From assembly GCF_019710585.1 (NCBI RefSeq), contig NZ_JAIFZQ010000002.1:246885-310884 (forward strand): a stretch of 64,000 nucleotides of DNA, in the 5' to 3' direction. The position numbers and the translations under genes were made by a program. How positions within the stretch are numbered: the first letter of the stretch is position 1; each line of letters opens with the position of its first letter. Below the pieces are notes generated by a model that had not been told where the DNA came from, made no database searches, and saw only the letters and a list, made by a program, of their open reading frames with translations. This stretch comes from Arthrobacter sp. MAHUQ-56 (GTDB lineage: Bacteria; Actinomycetota; Actinomycetes; Actinomycetales; Micrococcaceae). Shown here piece after piece: positions 24,390 through 33,354 of this stretch.

Positions 24390-25337
24390 ATGGCTGTCAA
24401 GTTCCTTTCCCCGGGCAGCGGGGTGTCCGGTCGCGGCGTGAACGGCCGCGACCGGGCGGAGCGGCGCCTCGCCGTCCGGATGGCCGCCCCGTCCCTGGTC
24501 CTGATGGCGCTGGTGGCTGCGGTTCCCATCGGATATGCGCTCTGGCTGTCGCTGAACCAGTACAGCGTCCGCACCGCCGGCCTGTCGCGTTTCGTCGGCC
24601 TGGAGAACTACGTCAGCGCCCTGACCGGCCCGCACTGGTGGGCAGCCTTCGGACAGACGTTCCTGTTCGCAGGGCTCTCGGTCTCGCTGGAGTTGGTGCT
24701 CGGCACGGCCATGGCCCTGCTGCTGAACCTCGCTTTCCGGGGCCGGGCGCTGCTGCGCACCGTGGTGCTCCTGCCGTACGCCGTCGTGACCGTGGTCAGC
24801 GCGATCACCTGGGAAACGATGTTCCAACCCAACCTGGGCCTGGTCACCAACGTCCTCTCCATGCTGGGCCTGCCCGGCGGTGACGTGGTGTGGCTGGGTG
24901 AGCGCGGTTATGCGATGGCCGTGATCGTCCTTGCCGATATCTGGAAGACCACGCCGTTCGCGGCGCTGATCATCCTGGCCGGCCTGCAGGTCATCCCGGC
25001 CGAGACCTACGAGGCCGCGGAACTCGATGGTGCCAGCAAGTGGCAGGCGTTCATCGGCATCACCCTGCCCCTCCTGCGGCCGGCAATTGTGCTCGCGGCG
25101 ATCTTCCGCACCATGGACGCACTGCGCGTCTTCGACCTTCCGTTCGTGCTGACCCGGGGCGCCAACGGCACCGAGTCCATGTCGATGCTGGCCTACACCC
25201 AACTGCGCGAAAACCGGCTGGTGGGCGAAGGGTCTGCGCTGTCCATCCTGACATTCCTTACCGTCATGGCCGTGTCGGTGGTCTACATCCGCTTCGCCGG
25301 AGGGAACATCCGGGACGTCGCCAAGGAGGAACAATGA
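24390..25337 (+). CDS. Sugar ABC permease, MalF-type (locus I)
   Basis: A 315-residue inner-membrane permease, first half of the import channel. It has about six transmembrane helices beginning near residue 30 and the EAA loop ETYEAAELDGASKWQAFIGI (about 208-227) that contacts the ATPase. It starts two bases after the binding-protein stop and its own stop overlaps the next ATG by four bases, so translation is coupled. No ATPase gene is present in the cluster; actinobacterial sugar permeases of this kind usually share one MsiK-type ATPase. Confidence 0.92.
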   Translation: MAVKFLSPGSGVSGRGVNGRDRAERRLAVRMAAPSLVLMALVAAVPIGYALWLSLNQYSVRTAGLSRFVGLENYVSALTGPHWWAAFGQTFLFAGLSVSLELVLGTAMALLLNLAFRGRALLRTVVLLPYAVVTVVSAITWETMFQPNLGLVTNVLSMLGLPGGDVVWLGERGYAMAVIVLADIWKTTPFAALIILAGLQVIPAETYEAAELDGASKWQAFIGITLPLLRPAIVLAAIFRTMDALRVFDLPFVLTRGANGTESMSMLAYTQLRENRLVGEGSALSILTFLTVMAVSVVYIRFAGGNIRDVAKEEQ

Positions 25338-26233
25338 GCATCCTGACCGCACAACGGACGACGACGGCACAGGCCCCTCTGCGTAAGGCACCGAAAAGGC
25401 GGCTCCGCGGAGAAGCAAAACTGCACCCGGTGGTCTGGGTCTTCGTGGTGGCCGTGATGGGCTTCTCGCTCATCCCCTTCTACTGGCTGGTCAACACCTC
25501 GCTCAAGACCGGCCCCAGCCTGTCCAAGGGCGAACTCTTCCCGAGCCAGCCCACCATCGGGAACTACCTGGCGGTGTTCCAGAACCCGGAATTCCTCCTG
25601 GCCCTGCGCAACTCGGTGATCATCGCCGTCGTCACCACCACCGTGGCGCTGGTGTTCGCGTCCTTCGCCGCCTATGCCCTCGCCAGGCTCAAGATGCGCC
25701 GCAAGGCGCTGATCCTGACCCTGATCCTCTCGGTGACCACGTTCCCGGCCATCGCCATCGCGGCCCCGATCTTCTCGATCTGGCGCGAGATCGGGCTGTA
25801 CGACACCCTGTTGGGCCTCATCATCCCGAAGCTGACCTTCGCCTTGCCGCTGGCCATCTACACCCTGACCTCCTTCTTCAGGGAGATCCCGCGCGAGCTT
25901 GAGGAATCGGCCTACATGGACGGGGCCACGCCGTTCATGGCCTTCCGGAAAGTCATTTTGCCCCTGGCTGTCCCGGGCCTGGCGACCACAGCAATCCTCG
26001 TGTTCATCTCGGTATGGAATGAATTCCTGCTGGCCGTCACCCTGACCACGTCGCCCGAGGCCCGACCCGTTCCCGTGGCGATCGCATTCTTCAGCGGCAC
26101 CAGCGAGTTCGACCAGCCGCTGGGCACCATCAGTGCGGCATCGGTGATCATCACCGTCCCGCTGGTCATCCTTGTGCTCCTTTGCCAAAGGCGTATCGTG
26201 TCCGGCATGACTGCCGGTGCCGTCAAAGGCTGA
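25334..26233 (+). CDS. Sugar ABC permease, MalG-type (locus I)
   Basis: A 299-residue second permease with about six transmembrane helices and the EAA loop ELEESAYMDGATPFMAFRKV. The ATG at 25334 overlaps the MalF-type stop (ATGA) behind AAGGAGGA, a strong Shine-Dalgarno. The N-terminal 35 residues are a basic cytoplasmic tail. Length and spacing are standard for the family. Partner of the preceding permease. Confidence 0.92.
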   Translation: MSILTAQRTTTAQAPLRKAPKRRLRGEAKLHPVVWVFVVAVMGFSLIPFYWLVNTSLKTGPSLSKGELFPSQPTIGNYLAVFQNPEFLLALRNSVIIAVVTTTVALVFASFAAYALARLKMRRKALILTLILSVTTFPAIAIAAPIFSIWREIGLYDTLLGLIIPKLTFALPLAIYTLTSFFREIPRELEESAYMDGATPFMAFRKVILPLAVPGLATTAILVFISVWNEFLLAVTLTTSPEARPVPVAIAFFSGTSEFDQPLGTISAASVIITVPLVILVLLCQRRIVSGMTAGAVKG

Positions 26234-26284
26234 GGAAAACCCGCACCCACATACCAGTACCACCACACAAGAAAAGGAATATGC

Positions 26285-27418
26285 GTGAACAACGAGCAGT
26301 CCCCCAGCCAGCGGCCGGCCACTCCAGGAGAAGCCCCGTCCCGGGAGTTGAGGGTGGGCGTGGTCGGCATCGGCTGGGCCGGCCAGCAGCACCTGAAGGC
26401 CTACCACGACCTTGACGGGGTCCGGATCGTGTCGCTGGCAGGCATGGAGCAGGAACTCCGGGACAGCCTGCAGGCGGAATACTCCATTCCGAATGCCTTC
26501 GCCGACTGGAACGACATGCTGGACCACGGCGGCCTGGACGCCATCAGCGTGGCAGTGCCCACCTTCCTGCACGCCCCCATCGCCATTGCGGCACTCGAAC
26601 GGGGAATTCATGTGCTGAGCGAAAAGCCCATCGCCCGCAACGCCATCGAAGGCCAGGCCATGGTGGACGCGGCACGCAAGGCCGGCCGCGTCCTGGACGT
26701 CGCGTTCAACCACCGCCGCCGCGGCGACATCCAGGCCCTCAAGGAAGTCATCGACGACGGCGGCCTGGGCCGGCCGTACTACGCCAAGGCATCCTGGCTC
26801 CGCCGCTCGGGCATTCCCACCCTGGGAAGCTGGTTCACCAACCCGGAGCTTGCCGGCGGCGGACCGCTGGCGGACATCGGCGTCCACGCACTGGACTACG
26901 CCCTGCACCTGCTCGGCGAACCGAAGGTGCTGGCTGTCTCCGCCGCCACCCACTCGGAGCTCGGCCCGCAGGGCAGGGGCGGCGGAAGCCGCTACACGGC
27001 GCAGGCCACCAGCCACGCCTTCGAGGTCGAGGACTTTGCCTCTGCATTCCTCCGGCTCGAAGGCGGCCGGACCCTGCTCCTGGAGGCGGCCTGGGCAACG
27101 TACCGGGAAACGGACGACCTGCTCGATTTCACGATTTACGGCACCGACGGCGGCGCCGAGCTGAAGGTGCAGGGCGCTCCGTTCCCGCCGGTTGGCCAGC
27201 TCCGGGTGTTCACGGACAAGGACGGCGAATCCGCCGACTACGTGCCTACCGTGCTGCCAGGCCGCGCCCACGACGCGGTGGTGGAAGACTTCGTGACCGC
27301 AGTGCGCGGCGGCGCGCAGGAATGGGCCAGGCATGACGGCTCCCTGGCGCTTTACCGCGCACAGATCATCGACGCGTGCTACCAGTCCGCGCTGGAGCAG
27401 AGGGAGGTTCGACTCTAA
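26285..27418 (+). CDS. Gfo/Idh/MocA family NAD(P)-dependent sugar dehydrogenase
   Basis: A 377-residue cytoplasmic oxidoreductase. An N-terminal Rossmann fold ([18 protein letters not shown], about 21-38) is followed by the catalytic SEKPIA motif (about 116-121, with Lys), and a C-terminal beta-sheet domain holds [15 protein letters not shown] with the conserved D-x-G-x-H pattern. Family members oxidise sugars at C1, C3 or a ring hydroxyl. The start is the GTG at 26285 behind AAAAGGAAT; an ATG four bases earlier is out of frame. The gene lies between the permeases and the ThuA gene and ends one base inside it, so it belongs to the same mRNA. Substrate unknown, probably the imported sugar. Confidence 0.92.
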   Translation: MNNEQSPSQRPATPGEAPSRELRVGVVGIGWAGQQHLKAYHDLDGVRIVSLAGMEQELRDSLQAEYSIPNAFADWNDMLDHGGLDAISVAVPTFLHAPIAIAALERGIHVLSEKPIARNAIEGQAMVDAARKAGRVLDVAFNHRRRGDIQALKEVIDDGGLGRPYYAKASWLRRSGIPTLGSWFTNPELAGGGPLADIGVHALDYALHLLGEPKVLAVSAATHSELGPQGRGGGSRYTAQATSHAFEVEDFASAFLRLEGGRTLLLEAAWATYRETDDLLDFTIYGTDGGAELKVQGAPFPPVGQLRVFTDKDGESADYVPTVLPGRAHDAVVEDFVTAVRGGAQEWARHDGSLALYRAQIIDACYQSALEQREVRL

Positions 27419-28164
27419 TGAACGGCAAACTGAGGATCCGGGTCTGGAATGAAGGCCGCCACGAAGCCATCAACGAACCGTCCCACATCGGCGAGATCTA
27501 CCCTGACGGCATCCACGGCGCCATCGCCGCGGGACTGCGTTCCCACCTTCCGGACGCGGACATCACGACGGCGGTCCTCGCCACGGACGAGGAACACGGA
27601 CTGGCCGAGGAGGTGCTCGCCGACACGGACGTCCTGCTCTGGTGGGGCCACATGGCGCACGCCGAGGTGAGCGACGCCGTCGTCGAACGCGTCCACCGGC
27701 ACGTGCTCGGCGGCATGGGGCTGATCGTGCTCCACTCGGGGCACTTCGCGAAGATCTTCACCAAACTGCTGGGCACCAGCTGCTCGCTGGCCTGGCGGAA
27801 CGAAGGCGAACGGGAGCTGGTGTGGACCGTGAAGCCGTCGCACCCCATCGCCGAGGGCGTGGACAGCCCCATCGTCATCCCCGAGCAGGAAATGTACGGT
27901 GAGCTGTTCGACATCCCGGACCCCGACGACCTGATCTTCATCAGCTCCTTCGCAGGCGGCGAGGTGTTCCGGTCCGGCGTCACCTTCACCCGCGGCAAGG
28001 GCCGCATCTTCTACTTCAGCCCCGGGGACCAGGAGTACCCCGTGTACCACCACCCGCAGGTGCAGCGGGTCCTGGCCAACGGCGTGAAGTGGGCCGCGCA
28101 GCCCGGGCTGGACCGCTCGGCCCCCGCCGTGACGAACCCTGCCCGGGAGTGGTTCCAGGAGTAA
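27418..28164 (+). CDS. ThuA-domain protein (trehalose-utilisation-type)
   Basis: A 248-residue class I glutamine-amidotransferase-like protein of the ThuA family, associated with catabolism of trehalose and related disaccharides (3-keto pathway in rhizobia). It opens with [16 protein letters not shown], then [16 protein letters not shown], and has [10 protein letters not shown] and [12 protein letters not shown], typical positions in Thu[18 protein letters not shown] segment near the C-terminus contains the histidines often seen in the family. Its ATG shares one base with the preceding stop, so it is translationally coupled to the Gfo/Idh gene. The combination of permease, Gfo/Idh and ThuA repeats what is known for thuEFGKAB operons, with an added regulator. 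Confidence 0.85.
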   Translation: MNGKLRIRVWNEGRHEAINEPSHIGEIYPDGIHGAIAAGLRSHLPDADITTAVLATDEEHGLAEEVLADTDVLLWWGHMAHAEVSDAVVERVHRHVLGGMGLIVLHSGHFAKIFTKLLGTSCSLAWRNEGERELVWTVKPSHPIAEGVDSPIVIPEQEMYGELFDIPDPDDLIFISSFAGGEVFRSGVTFTRGKGRIFYFSPGDQEYPVYHHPQVQRVLANGVKWAAQPGLDRSAPAVTNPAREWFQE

Positions 28165-28219
28165 CAGCATCATTGACATCGGTTGCCGGTAAGCGCACAT
28201 TGGGATCGTTGCCACGCAA

Positions 28220-28262
28220 GGTCCGGCAGGCTCTGGACGGGCACATCCCGCCCTGCCGGACC
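28220..28262. terminator. Terminator-like hairpin after the ThuA gene
   Basis: Arms GGTCCGGCAGG (28220-28230) and CCTGCCGGACC (28252-28262) pair perfectly over 11 bp, with an inner CGGG/CCCG stem and a CACAT loop. It probably ends the transport/oxidation operon, leaving the cupin gene to its own promoter. Confidence 0.65.
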
Positions 28263-28328
28263 ATTCCCGGAGCGGCTCAGCGCGCTTGGGTATGAATTTC
28301 ATAACCACTCCCTCTTGAGGAGCCAGAA

Positions 28329-28703
28329 ATGCCTGCAGTAACGGTCAAGGAACTTGCATCGAAGTCCTTCAACGAGCCCGACGAAAAGCGCCGCCCGCCC
28401 ATGACCCAGGTCGACGTCGTCACGCTGGGCGGCACCACGCTGGGCCGGTTCACCTTCGAGCCCGGCTGGCGCTGGTCGGAAACAGTCAAGACGGTGGTCC
28501 ATACGGACAGCTGCCAGGTCAACCACCTGGGCTTCTGCACCGCCGGGACCCTGACCGTGCAGCTTGGGGACGGGAGCCAGATGACTATCCGTGCCGGCGA
28601 CGCCTATTCGATTCCGGCAGGCCATGATGCGTGGGTGGAGAACGACGAAACGTTCGTCGGCTACGAGATCATGAGCGCGGCCGAGTTCGCCAAGCCCGCC
28701 TGA
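28329..28703 (+). CDS. Small cupin-domain protein
   Basis: A 124-residue single-domain cupin. Motif 1 is present in degenerate form (SCQVNHLGFCTAGTLTVQLG) and motif 2 as AYSIPAGHDAWVEN. Such proteins act as sugar isomerases, dioxygenases or sensors; the metal-binding His residues seem incomplete (H at 65 and H at about 98). RBS-like GAGGAG precedes the ATG by about seven bases. It sits between two hairpins, so it is a single transcription unit. The neighbourhood points to sugar metabolism but the reaction is unknown. Confidence 0.75.
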   Translation: MPAVTVKELASKSFNEPDEKRRPPMTQVDVVTLGGTTLGRFTFEPGWRWSETVKTVVHTDSCQVNHLGFCTAGTLTVQLGDGSQMTIRAGDAYSIPAGHDAWVENDETFVGYEIMSAAEFAKPA

Positions 28704-28729
28704 GCCGCAAGAGAAAGCCAGGCCGCATC

Positions 28730-28762
28730 AGGAAAGGGAGGCCCTCAAAGCCTCCCTTTCCT
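28730..28762. terminator. Strong hairpin terminator after the cupin gene
   Basis: Arms AGGAAAGGGAGGC (28730-28742) and GCCTCCCTTTCCT (28750-28762) pair over 13 bp around a 7-base loop, 26 bases after the cupin stop and about 45 before the next start. Confidence 0.8.
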
Positions 28763-28808
28763 GCTGCCGCGGCCCTACCGTTGAGGAGAACACAACGATC
28801 GGAGAGCA

Positions 28809-29795
28809 ATGAAAGTCACCGTCATCGGCGGCAGCGGCCACATCGGTTCGTTCCTGGTTCCCCGGCTGGTCCGGGCCGGCCATGAGATCACCAACATCAG
28901 CCGCGGCTCCCATAAGCCCTACGCCGATGCCCCTGAATGGCAGCAGGTGCACCAGGTCACGGCAGACCGGCAGCAGGAAGACCAGGACGGGACGTTCGCG
29001 GACCGGGTGGCCGGACTGAAAGCGGAGGCCGTGGTGGACCTTGTCTGTTTCACCCTCGACTCGGCAACATCGCTGGTGCACCGGCTCCGCGGCGAGGTGG
29101 GGCACCTGCTGCACTGCGGCTCCATCTGGCGGTACGGGCAAAGCCTGAAGCTGCCCATCAGGGAAGGATCGGGATCGGCAGCGGAGCCCTTTGGCGAGTA
29201 CGGCGTCCAGAAGAACAGGATCGCCCTGATGCTCCAGGAGGAAACTGCCGGCGGCGGGCTGGCCACGACTTCGCTGCATCCCGGCCACATCGTAGGCCCC
29301 GGCTGGCACCCCATCGGCCCGCTGGGCAACCTCGACCCTGCCGTCTGGCAGACCCTCTCCTCCGGCCAGCCGCTGCGGATACCGGGCAGCGGCGCCGAAC
29401 TGATGCACCACGTGCATGCCGATGATGTTGCCCAGGCTTTCGAGAAGGCCATCGCCCGGCGGGAGGAGGCGTCCGGCGAGGACTTCAACATCGTCGCCCC
29501 GACGGCGCTGACGGTCCGCGGCTATGCTGACATCGCCGCCGCCTGGTTCGGGCACGCGGCGATCCTGGAATCGGTTCCGTGGGACCGGTTCCGCGAAAAC
29601 ACCTCACGGGAGTATGCGGAGTCCTCCTGGGGCCACCTCTACCGCAGCCACTGCTTCAGCATCGACAAGGCAGCGTCCGTGCTGGGCTACGCGCCCCGCT
29701 ATGAGCCCGAGCAGGCCATCTTCGAGTCCATCCAGTGGCTGCTGGACCACGACCAGCTGCACGTCGCCCGCCCTCTCGGCGTCGCCGCAGGCTAA
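28809..29795 (+). CDS. NAD-dependent epimerase/dehydratase
   Basis: A 328-residue extended short-chain dehydrogenase/reductase. The nucleotide-binding motif GGSGHIG is at 7-13 and the catalytic Tyr-x-x-x-Lys at EYGVQKN (about 134-140). The C-terminal region has the GNLDPAVWQTLSSGQPLRIP pattern of NAD-dependent nucleotide- or free-sugar epimerases. Cytoplasmic. The ATG at 28809 follows GGAGAGCA. It is separated from the cupin by a terminator, so it has its own promoter, but the neighbourhood (Gfo/Idh, ThuA) suggests that all act on the same sugar. Confidence 0.85.
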   Translation: MKVTVIGGSGHIGSFLVPRLVRAGHEITNISRGSHKPYADAPEWQQVHQVTADRQQEDQDGTFADRVAGLKAEAVVDLVCFTLDSATSLVHRLRGEVGHLLHCGSIWRYGQSLKLPIREGSGSAAEPFGEYGVQKNRIALMLQEETAGGGLATTSLHPGHIVGPGWHPIGPLGNLDPAVWQTLSSGQPLRIPGSGAELMHHVHADDVAQAFEKAIARREEASGEDFNIVAPTALTVRGYADIAAAWFGHAAILESVPWDRFRENTSREYAESSWGHLYRSHCFSIDKAASVLGYAPRYEPEQAIFESIQWLLDHDQLHVARPLGVAAG

Positions 29796-29796
29796 G

Positions 29797-30285
29797 TCAG
29801 GTCCGGGCAGTGGCAGGCCGCCGCAGCCGGGCCACCAGCGTGGCGGCGAACAACGCGGTCGCCAGTTCCAGGGCGAGGACCAGCAGCAGTTGGGTGCTGC
29901 CGGCGCCAGCAACAGCGGACGACGGCGGCGCCCCGCCGTGGGTGTGTCCAGCACCGCCCGCGCTGAGCAGCAGGACCGCGTGCAGGGCGGCCATGGCCAG
30001 GGCAGCAGCGGTCACCTGATGCAGCGCGGCCACCCCGCTGTGCCGCCAGACATGGACGGCGCAGGGGAAGCAGATCGAGGCGAGCGCCACCATCAGGACG
30101 CCCAGCCAGAGGCCGTGGTGTCCTGAAACGGCCAGCCACAGGTGCGCCGTGCAGGACACGGCGGTGACCACGGCGACCACCCGCGCGTGCAGGACGGGAC
30201 CGCCCGCGCGGACCCGTCCTGCCGCCGTCGTACTCTGTACCGGGAAACTCTGTGCCGGGACAGGGGCGGCGCTAGTGGCAGCCAC
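29797..30285 (-). CDS. Four-helix membrane protein downstream of the copper amine oxidase
   Basis: A roughly 162-residue hydrophobic protein with four predicted helices: [50 protein letters not shown] and [19 protein letters not shown] His-containing loop [11 protein letters not shown] lies between the last two. The start is uncertain: GTG at 30285 has GAGGG upstream and overlaps the amine oxidase stop by 14 bases, giving translational coupling; GTG at 30180 is the next candidate. The residues resemble small Cu-handling or cytochrome-like membrane proteins, but no motif is diagnostic. Context makes a role in copper handling for the amine oxidase thinkable only. Confidence 0.55.
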   Translation of the reverse strand: MAATSAAPVPAQSFPVQSTTAAGRVRAGGPVLHARVVAVVTAVSCTAHLWLAVSGHHGLWLGVLMVALASICFPCAVHVWRHSGVAALHQVTAAALAMAALHAVLLLSAGGAGHTHGGAPPSSAVAGAGSTQLLLVLALELATALFAATLVARLRRPATART

Positions 30286-32242
30286 CGCTGCCGCCCTCGC
30301 TGTGGCAGGAGGACGCCTGCTGGTTCGGGTTGGCCGGGACGTCCAGGACGGGGCTGCGGTCGAAGAAACCCTCGGGCCGGAGCTTGAAGCCAACGGTGTC
30401 CACCGGCATGATCGGCCAGTCCTCCACCCGCGGGAAGTGCGTCAGGCCGAAGGTGTGCCACACGACGATGTCCTGGCCGTCAATGTCCCGGTCCTGCGCC
30501 ACGTATGCCGGCAGGCCGGCGCCGCCCGCGTGCTGGTTCACGAAGTCCCCCGTGGGGTAGCGCTCCTCCTCCGCGAACCGGGTGACCCACAGATCCTTGG
30601 TGGCAAAGGCTGCGCGGCGGGCGATGGACGAGTCCGGGTCCGCCAGCAGCGTGGGCTGGTTGTGGGAGTGCAGCTTGTAGCCCACGGGCTCGCCCAGCCG
30701 GTTGCGGGATTCAGGGTTGGAGATGATCCAGGTGCGGCCTGCGCGGGCATCGGCTTCCCGGACCCCCTCGGATTCGCGCGCCAGGACAGTCCGTCTCCGG
30801 GTAAAGGCGTTGCCGCGCTCGTTGCCGGGGCCCATGGCCTGCCGGACCACGTCCTCCTCTTCCACGCGGTTGGCGAACCCGTCGATGGCCATGTCCAGCC
30901 GGGCGCTGAAAAGGTGCTGGTGGAAGGGTGCGCCCAGTCCCGGGGCGAGCTGGGAGATGTTGTCCGAGCCGCCCTCCGGGAACGCCGAGGTGAACACGAT
31001 GCCGGTGGCCTTGGCTTCGAATTCGATGGTGCCGTCCAGGTAGAGGTACCAGTAGAAGCCGTAGTCGTAGTTGCCGATGGTGGTGAAGAAGGAGATCACC
31101 AGGCGGCGGTTGCGGCGGGTGTAGGTGACGCCGCTCCACAGGTCGGAGTGCTTGGAGAGGATGCTCCAGTCCTCCTCGTGCATGCAGATGCCGTTGCGGA
31201 TTTCGCGCGGGTTGCCGAAGGCGTCGCTGACGACGGGGCTGAGGTAGGTGATCTCGCCCAGGCAGTCGCAGCCGAGCTCCAGCGAGTTGGCATACTGGCC
31301 CACCAGGTATTCACCGGTGTCGAAGTAGTTCTGCCAGGAGCGGACCGGCGACGGGTCGCCGTACGGGACCACCATTTCGGCGATCGAGGCGCGGTTGATG
31401 ATGGGCCGCTTCCGCCCGCCGTCCTCGAACGCGAGGTTGTGCAGGACGACGCCTTCGCGCACATCGAAGCCGACGTCCACGCTCCACTTTTCCCACTCGA
31501 CGTGGTTCCCGCCCGTGACGGTGAAGCTGGGGCCTTCAGGCTGGGTGATGCTGATCGGCTTCTGGGTGGTGCGGACCGGGCCGGCCAGGTCCGGGTCCGT
31601 GTAGTTGCCGTGCTCGGCGGGGATGGGCATGGCGCCGAGGTCGATCACCTGGGTGACTTCCTTGCTGACCACGTCCACGTACGCGACGAGGCCGTCCACC
31701 GGGTGAGCCCAGGCGCTGTCCTCCGGGGACTCCTGGACGAAGGCCAGTCCGCGCAGGATGCGGCGGCCCTTCTCCTCGCCGTACTCGAAAACGCCGGCGG
31801 ACAGGGGCGCCACGCGGACCTTTTCCACGTCCAGGTTCCGCTCTGCGAGCGCCGTGAGCCAGCGCCCATCGGTGGCCAGGAGTGACTCCACCACCTCGAA
31901 CTCCTCCTCCAGGACCGGCAGCTCGCCGGTCACCGCGGTGTCGAGTACGACGGCGGAGTCCACCTTCCGGCGTGCCACGGAGACGACGACGTCACGCGGC
32001 GCTGCCCCGGAGACGTCGTGGATGAAGACGCGGAAGCGGCGGTCCGTGTCCTCCGGAGCCGTGCCGCGGGCCGGGTCCAGCAGGCCCAGGTAGGCGATCC
32101 GATGCTGCGGGCCAAGGTGGCCTTCCTCCTGCAGGATGGAGCGCACCTCATGGATCTCGGCGGCCGTGGCAAGGCTGAAGGCGGAGGCGGTGCCGGTGCC
32201 GGTGCCGGTGCCGCTGGGAGCGTCAGTTGGAGCAAGCGTCAT
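30272..32242 (-). CDS. Copper amine oxidase (TPQ-dependent primary-amine oxidase)
   Basis: Oxidises primary amines (phenylethylamine/tyramine-like) to aldehyde, ammonia and H2O2 with topaquinone and copper. The 656-residue chain carries the TPQ precursor tyrosine Y392 in GNYDYGFYW, the catalytic base D308 (YFDTGEY), and copper ligands H441, H443 (HQHLF) and H602 (FGLTHFPR). Each residue is exactly ten positions after its equivalent in A. globiformis phenylethylamine oxidase (D298, Y382, H431, H433, H592). The start ATG at 32242 has AAAGG upstream; an earlier GTG (32275) overlaps the operator. The N-terminus has a [10 protein letters not shown] run from a 6-bp DNA repeat; the C-terminus ends in a Cys/His tail ([13 protein letters not shown]). 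Divergent from a TetR gene with a shared palindrome. Confidence 0.97.
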   Translation of the reverse strand: MTLAPTDAPSGTGTGTGTASAFSLATAAEIHEVRSILQEEGHLGPQHRIAYLGLLDPARGTAPEDTDRRFRVFIHDVSGAAPRDVVVSVARRKVDSAVVLDTAVTGELPVLEEEFEVVESLLATDGRWLTALAERNLDVEKVRVAPLSAGVFEYGEEKGRRILRGLAFVQESPEDSAWAHPVDGLVAYVDVVSKEVTQVIDLGAMPIPAEHGNYTDPDLAGPVRTTQKPISITQPEGPSFTVTGGNHVEWEKWSVDVGFDVREGVVLHNLAFEDGGRKRPIINRASIAEMVVPYGDPSPVRSWQNYFDTGEYLVGQYANSLELGCDCLGEITYLSPVVSDAFGNPREIRNGICMHEEDWSILSKHSDLWSGVTYTRRNRRLVISFFTTIGNYDYGFYWYLYLDGTIEFEAKATGIVFTSAFPEGGSDNISQLAPGLGAPFHQHLFSARLDMAIDGFANRVEEEDVVRQAMGPGNERGNAFTRRRTVLARESEGVREADARAGRTWIISNPESRNRLGEPVGYKLHSHNQPTLLADPDSSIARRAAFATKDLWVTRFAEEERYPTGDFVNQHAGGAGLPAYVAQDRDIDGQDIVVWHTFGLTHFPRVEDWPIMPVDTVGFKLRPEGFFDRSPVLDVPANPNQQASSCHSEGGSGGCH

Positions 32243-32278
32243 GGGAGAACCTTTGTCCGGACCGTTTCCGGCCACTGG

Positions 32279-32308
32279 GTTTATTTTCTATAGTTGTAGA
32301 GAATAAAC
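32279..32308. promoter_or_regulatory. 30-base palindromic operator between tynA and TetR genes
   Basis: Arms GTTTATTTTCTA (32279-32290) and TAGAGAATAAAC (32297-32308) are complementary at 11 of 12 positions around a six-base centre. It sits 37 bases upstream of the amine-oxidase start and about 58 upstream of the TetR GTG, in an AT-rich patch of the 123-base divergent region. It is the probable TetR binding site governing both promoters. Confidence 0.75.
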
Positions 32309-32365
32309 GTCCGTAACATGGCTCACAAGAGTCTGAGCGAAAATATTTCCGGGGAGTGGCCAGCG

Positions 32366-32959
32366 GTGCCGAAAATAGTTGACCATGACGAGCGGCGCCT
32401 GGAGCTGGTGGATGCCACGTGGCGCATCATCGCCCGGAACGGCCTCGAGGGCGCCACCCTGCGGGAGATCGCCATGGAGGCCGGGTTCGCCAATGGCGCG
32501 TTGAAGCCCTACTTTCCCACCAAGGACACGCTTCTGGAATTCGCCTTCGGCCACGTGTTCAACCGGACCAACCAGCGGATTGCCGAGGTCACGCGGGGCA
32601 AATCCGGCATGGACGCCCTTCGCGCCTTTTGCCTGGAGGTCCTGCCGTTGGACGAGGAGCGCATCAACGAGGCCCGGATCGTCATCCCCTTCTGGCAGAA
32701 GGGGGTCAACGATCCCCAAAAGGCCGAAATACACCGGCAGTCCATGGAGGAGTGGCTGGCCGCCATCCGCGGCCACCTCGCCGAGGCGCGGGACGCAGGC
32801 GAGGTGCTTGCCGCCGTCGACGATTTCCTCCTGGCGGGCCAGCTGCTGAACATGATGCTTGGCGCGCAGATTGAGGCGGCCCTCGCCCCGGCCGGCCAGA
32901 CCAACTTTGGCCACGACGCCCAGCTGGAGGGGTACCTCGCCCTCCTGGCGCGCCCCTGA
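32366..32959 (+). CDS. TetR/AcrR-family repressor of the amine oxidase
   Basis: A 197-residue helix-turn-helix regulator. The HTH spans about 22-50 (ATLREIAMEAGFANGALKPY then FPTKDTLLEFAFGHVF), followed by a nine-helix ligand domain. The GTG at 32366 was chosen: GGGGAG (32351-32356) is nine bases ahead and MPKIVDHDERR is the natural start of the DNA-binding domain; an ATG at 32318 would add a 16-residue extension. Its own promoter and that of the amine oxidase share the 30-base palindrome, so repression relieved by an amine is likely. Confidence 0.9.
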   Translation: MPKIVDHDERRLELVDATWRIIARNGLEGATLREIAMEAGFANGALKPYFPTKDTLLEFAFGHVFNRTNQRIAEVTRGKSGMDALRAFCLEVLPLDEERINEARIVIPFWQKGVNDPQKAEIHRQSMEEWLAAIRGHLAEARDAGEVLAAVDDFLLAGQLLNMMLGAQIEAALAPAGQTNFGHDAQLEGYLALLARP

Positions 32960-33123
32960 CCCCTCGGAATTTCGGGCAGACACACAGGCTTCAGAGACCC
33001 CGAAGCCCGCCTGCGGCCCAAAAATTCCGCCGAAGTGGGGCACATAAACAGAAAGCATGCTTAGTATGGAGGGGTCAGGCTCTGGCTTTGGCCAGGGAGA
33101 GCACCACTACAAGGAGCAGCTCC

Positions 33124-33300
33124 ATGGGTTTGGATGACAAGATCGAAAACACCGCAGAGAAGCTCGGCGGCAAGGGCAAGGAAGCCGCCGGTGCGGCATC
33201 GGGCGACGAGAGCCTGAGGGCCGAGGGTCAGACCGACCAGTCCAAAGCGGACCTGAAGCAGGCTGGCGAAAAGGTCAAGGACGCGTTCAAGCGCGACTGA
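33124..33300 (+). CDS. CsbD-family general stress protein
   Basis: A 58-residue, highly charged, Lys/Ala/Glu-rich helical protein: GLDDKIENTAEKLGGKGKEA and EGQTDQSKADLKQAGEKVKD match the CsbD repeat. CsbD is a sigma-B-dependent stress protein of unknown function in Bacillus. The ATG at 33124 has AAGGAGC upstream. A palindrome AAGCATGCTT (33053-33062) and a TTAGTAT element lie in the promoter region. A strong hairpin follows the stop. Confidence 0.9.
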   Translation: MGLDDKIENTAEKLGGKGKEAAGAASGDESLRAEGQTDQSKADLKQAGEKVKDAFKRD

Positions 33301-33313
33301 TTGGCCAACGCTT

Positions 33314-33347
33314 GATGGGCGCAGACCCCGTGGGGGCTGCGCCCATC
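33314..33347. terminator. Bidirectional terminator between CsbD and DUF1003 genes
   Basis: GATGGGCGCAGACCCC and GGGGGCTGCGCCCATC pair over 16 bases with one A-G mismatch around a two-base centre, 14 bases after the CsbD stop and 8 from the convergent DUF1003 stop. Confidence 0.8.
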
Positions 33348-33354
33348 GGCGTGT

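Noticed and set aside
26281..26415. ATG at 26281 as the start of the Gfo/Idh gene
   Set aside because: It is in another frame and runs into a short unrelated ORF; the GTG at 26285 is in the correct frame.
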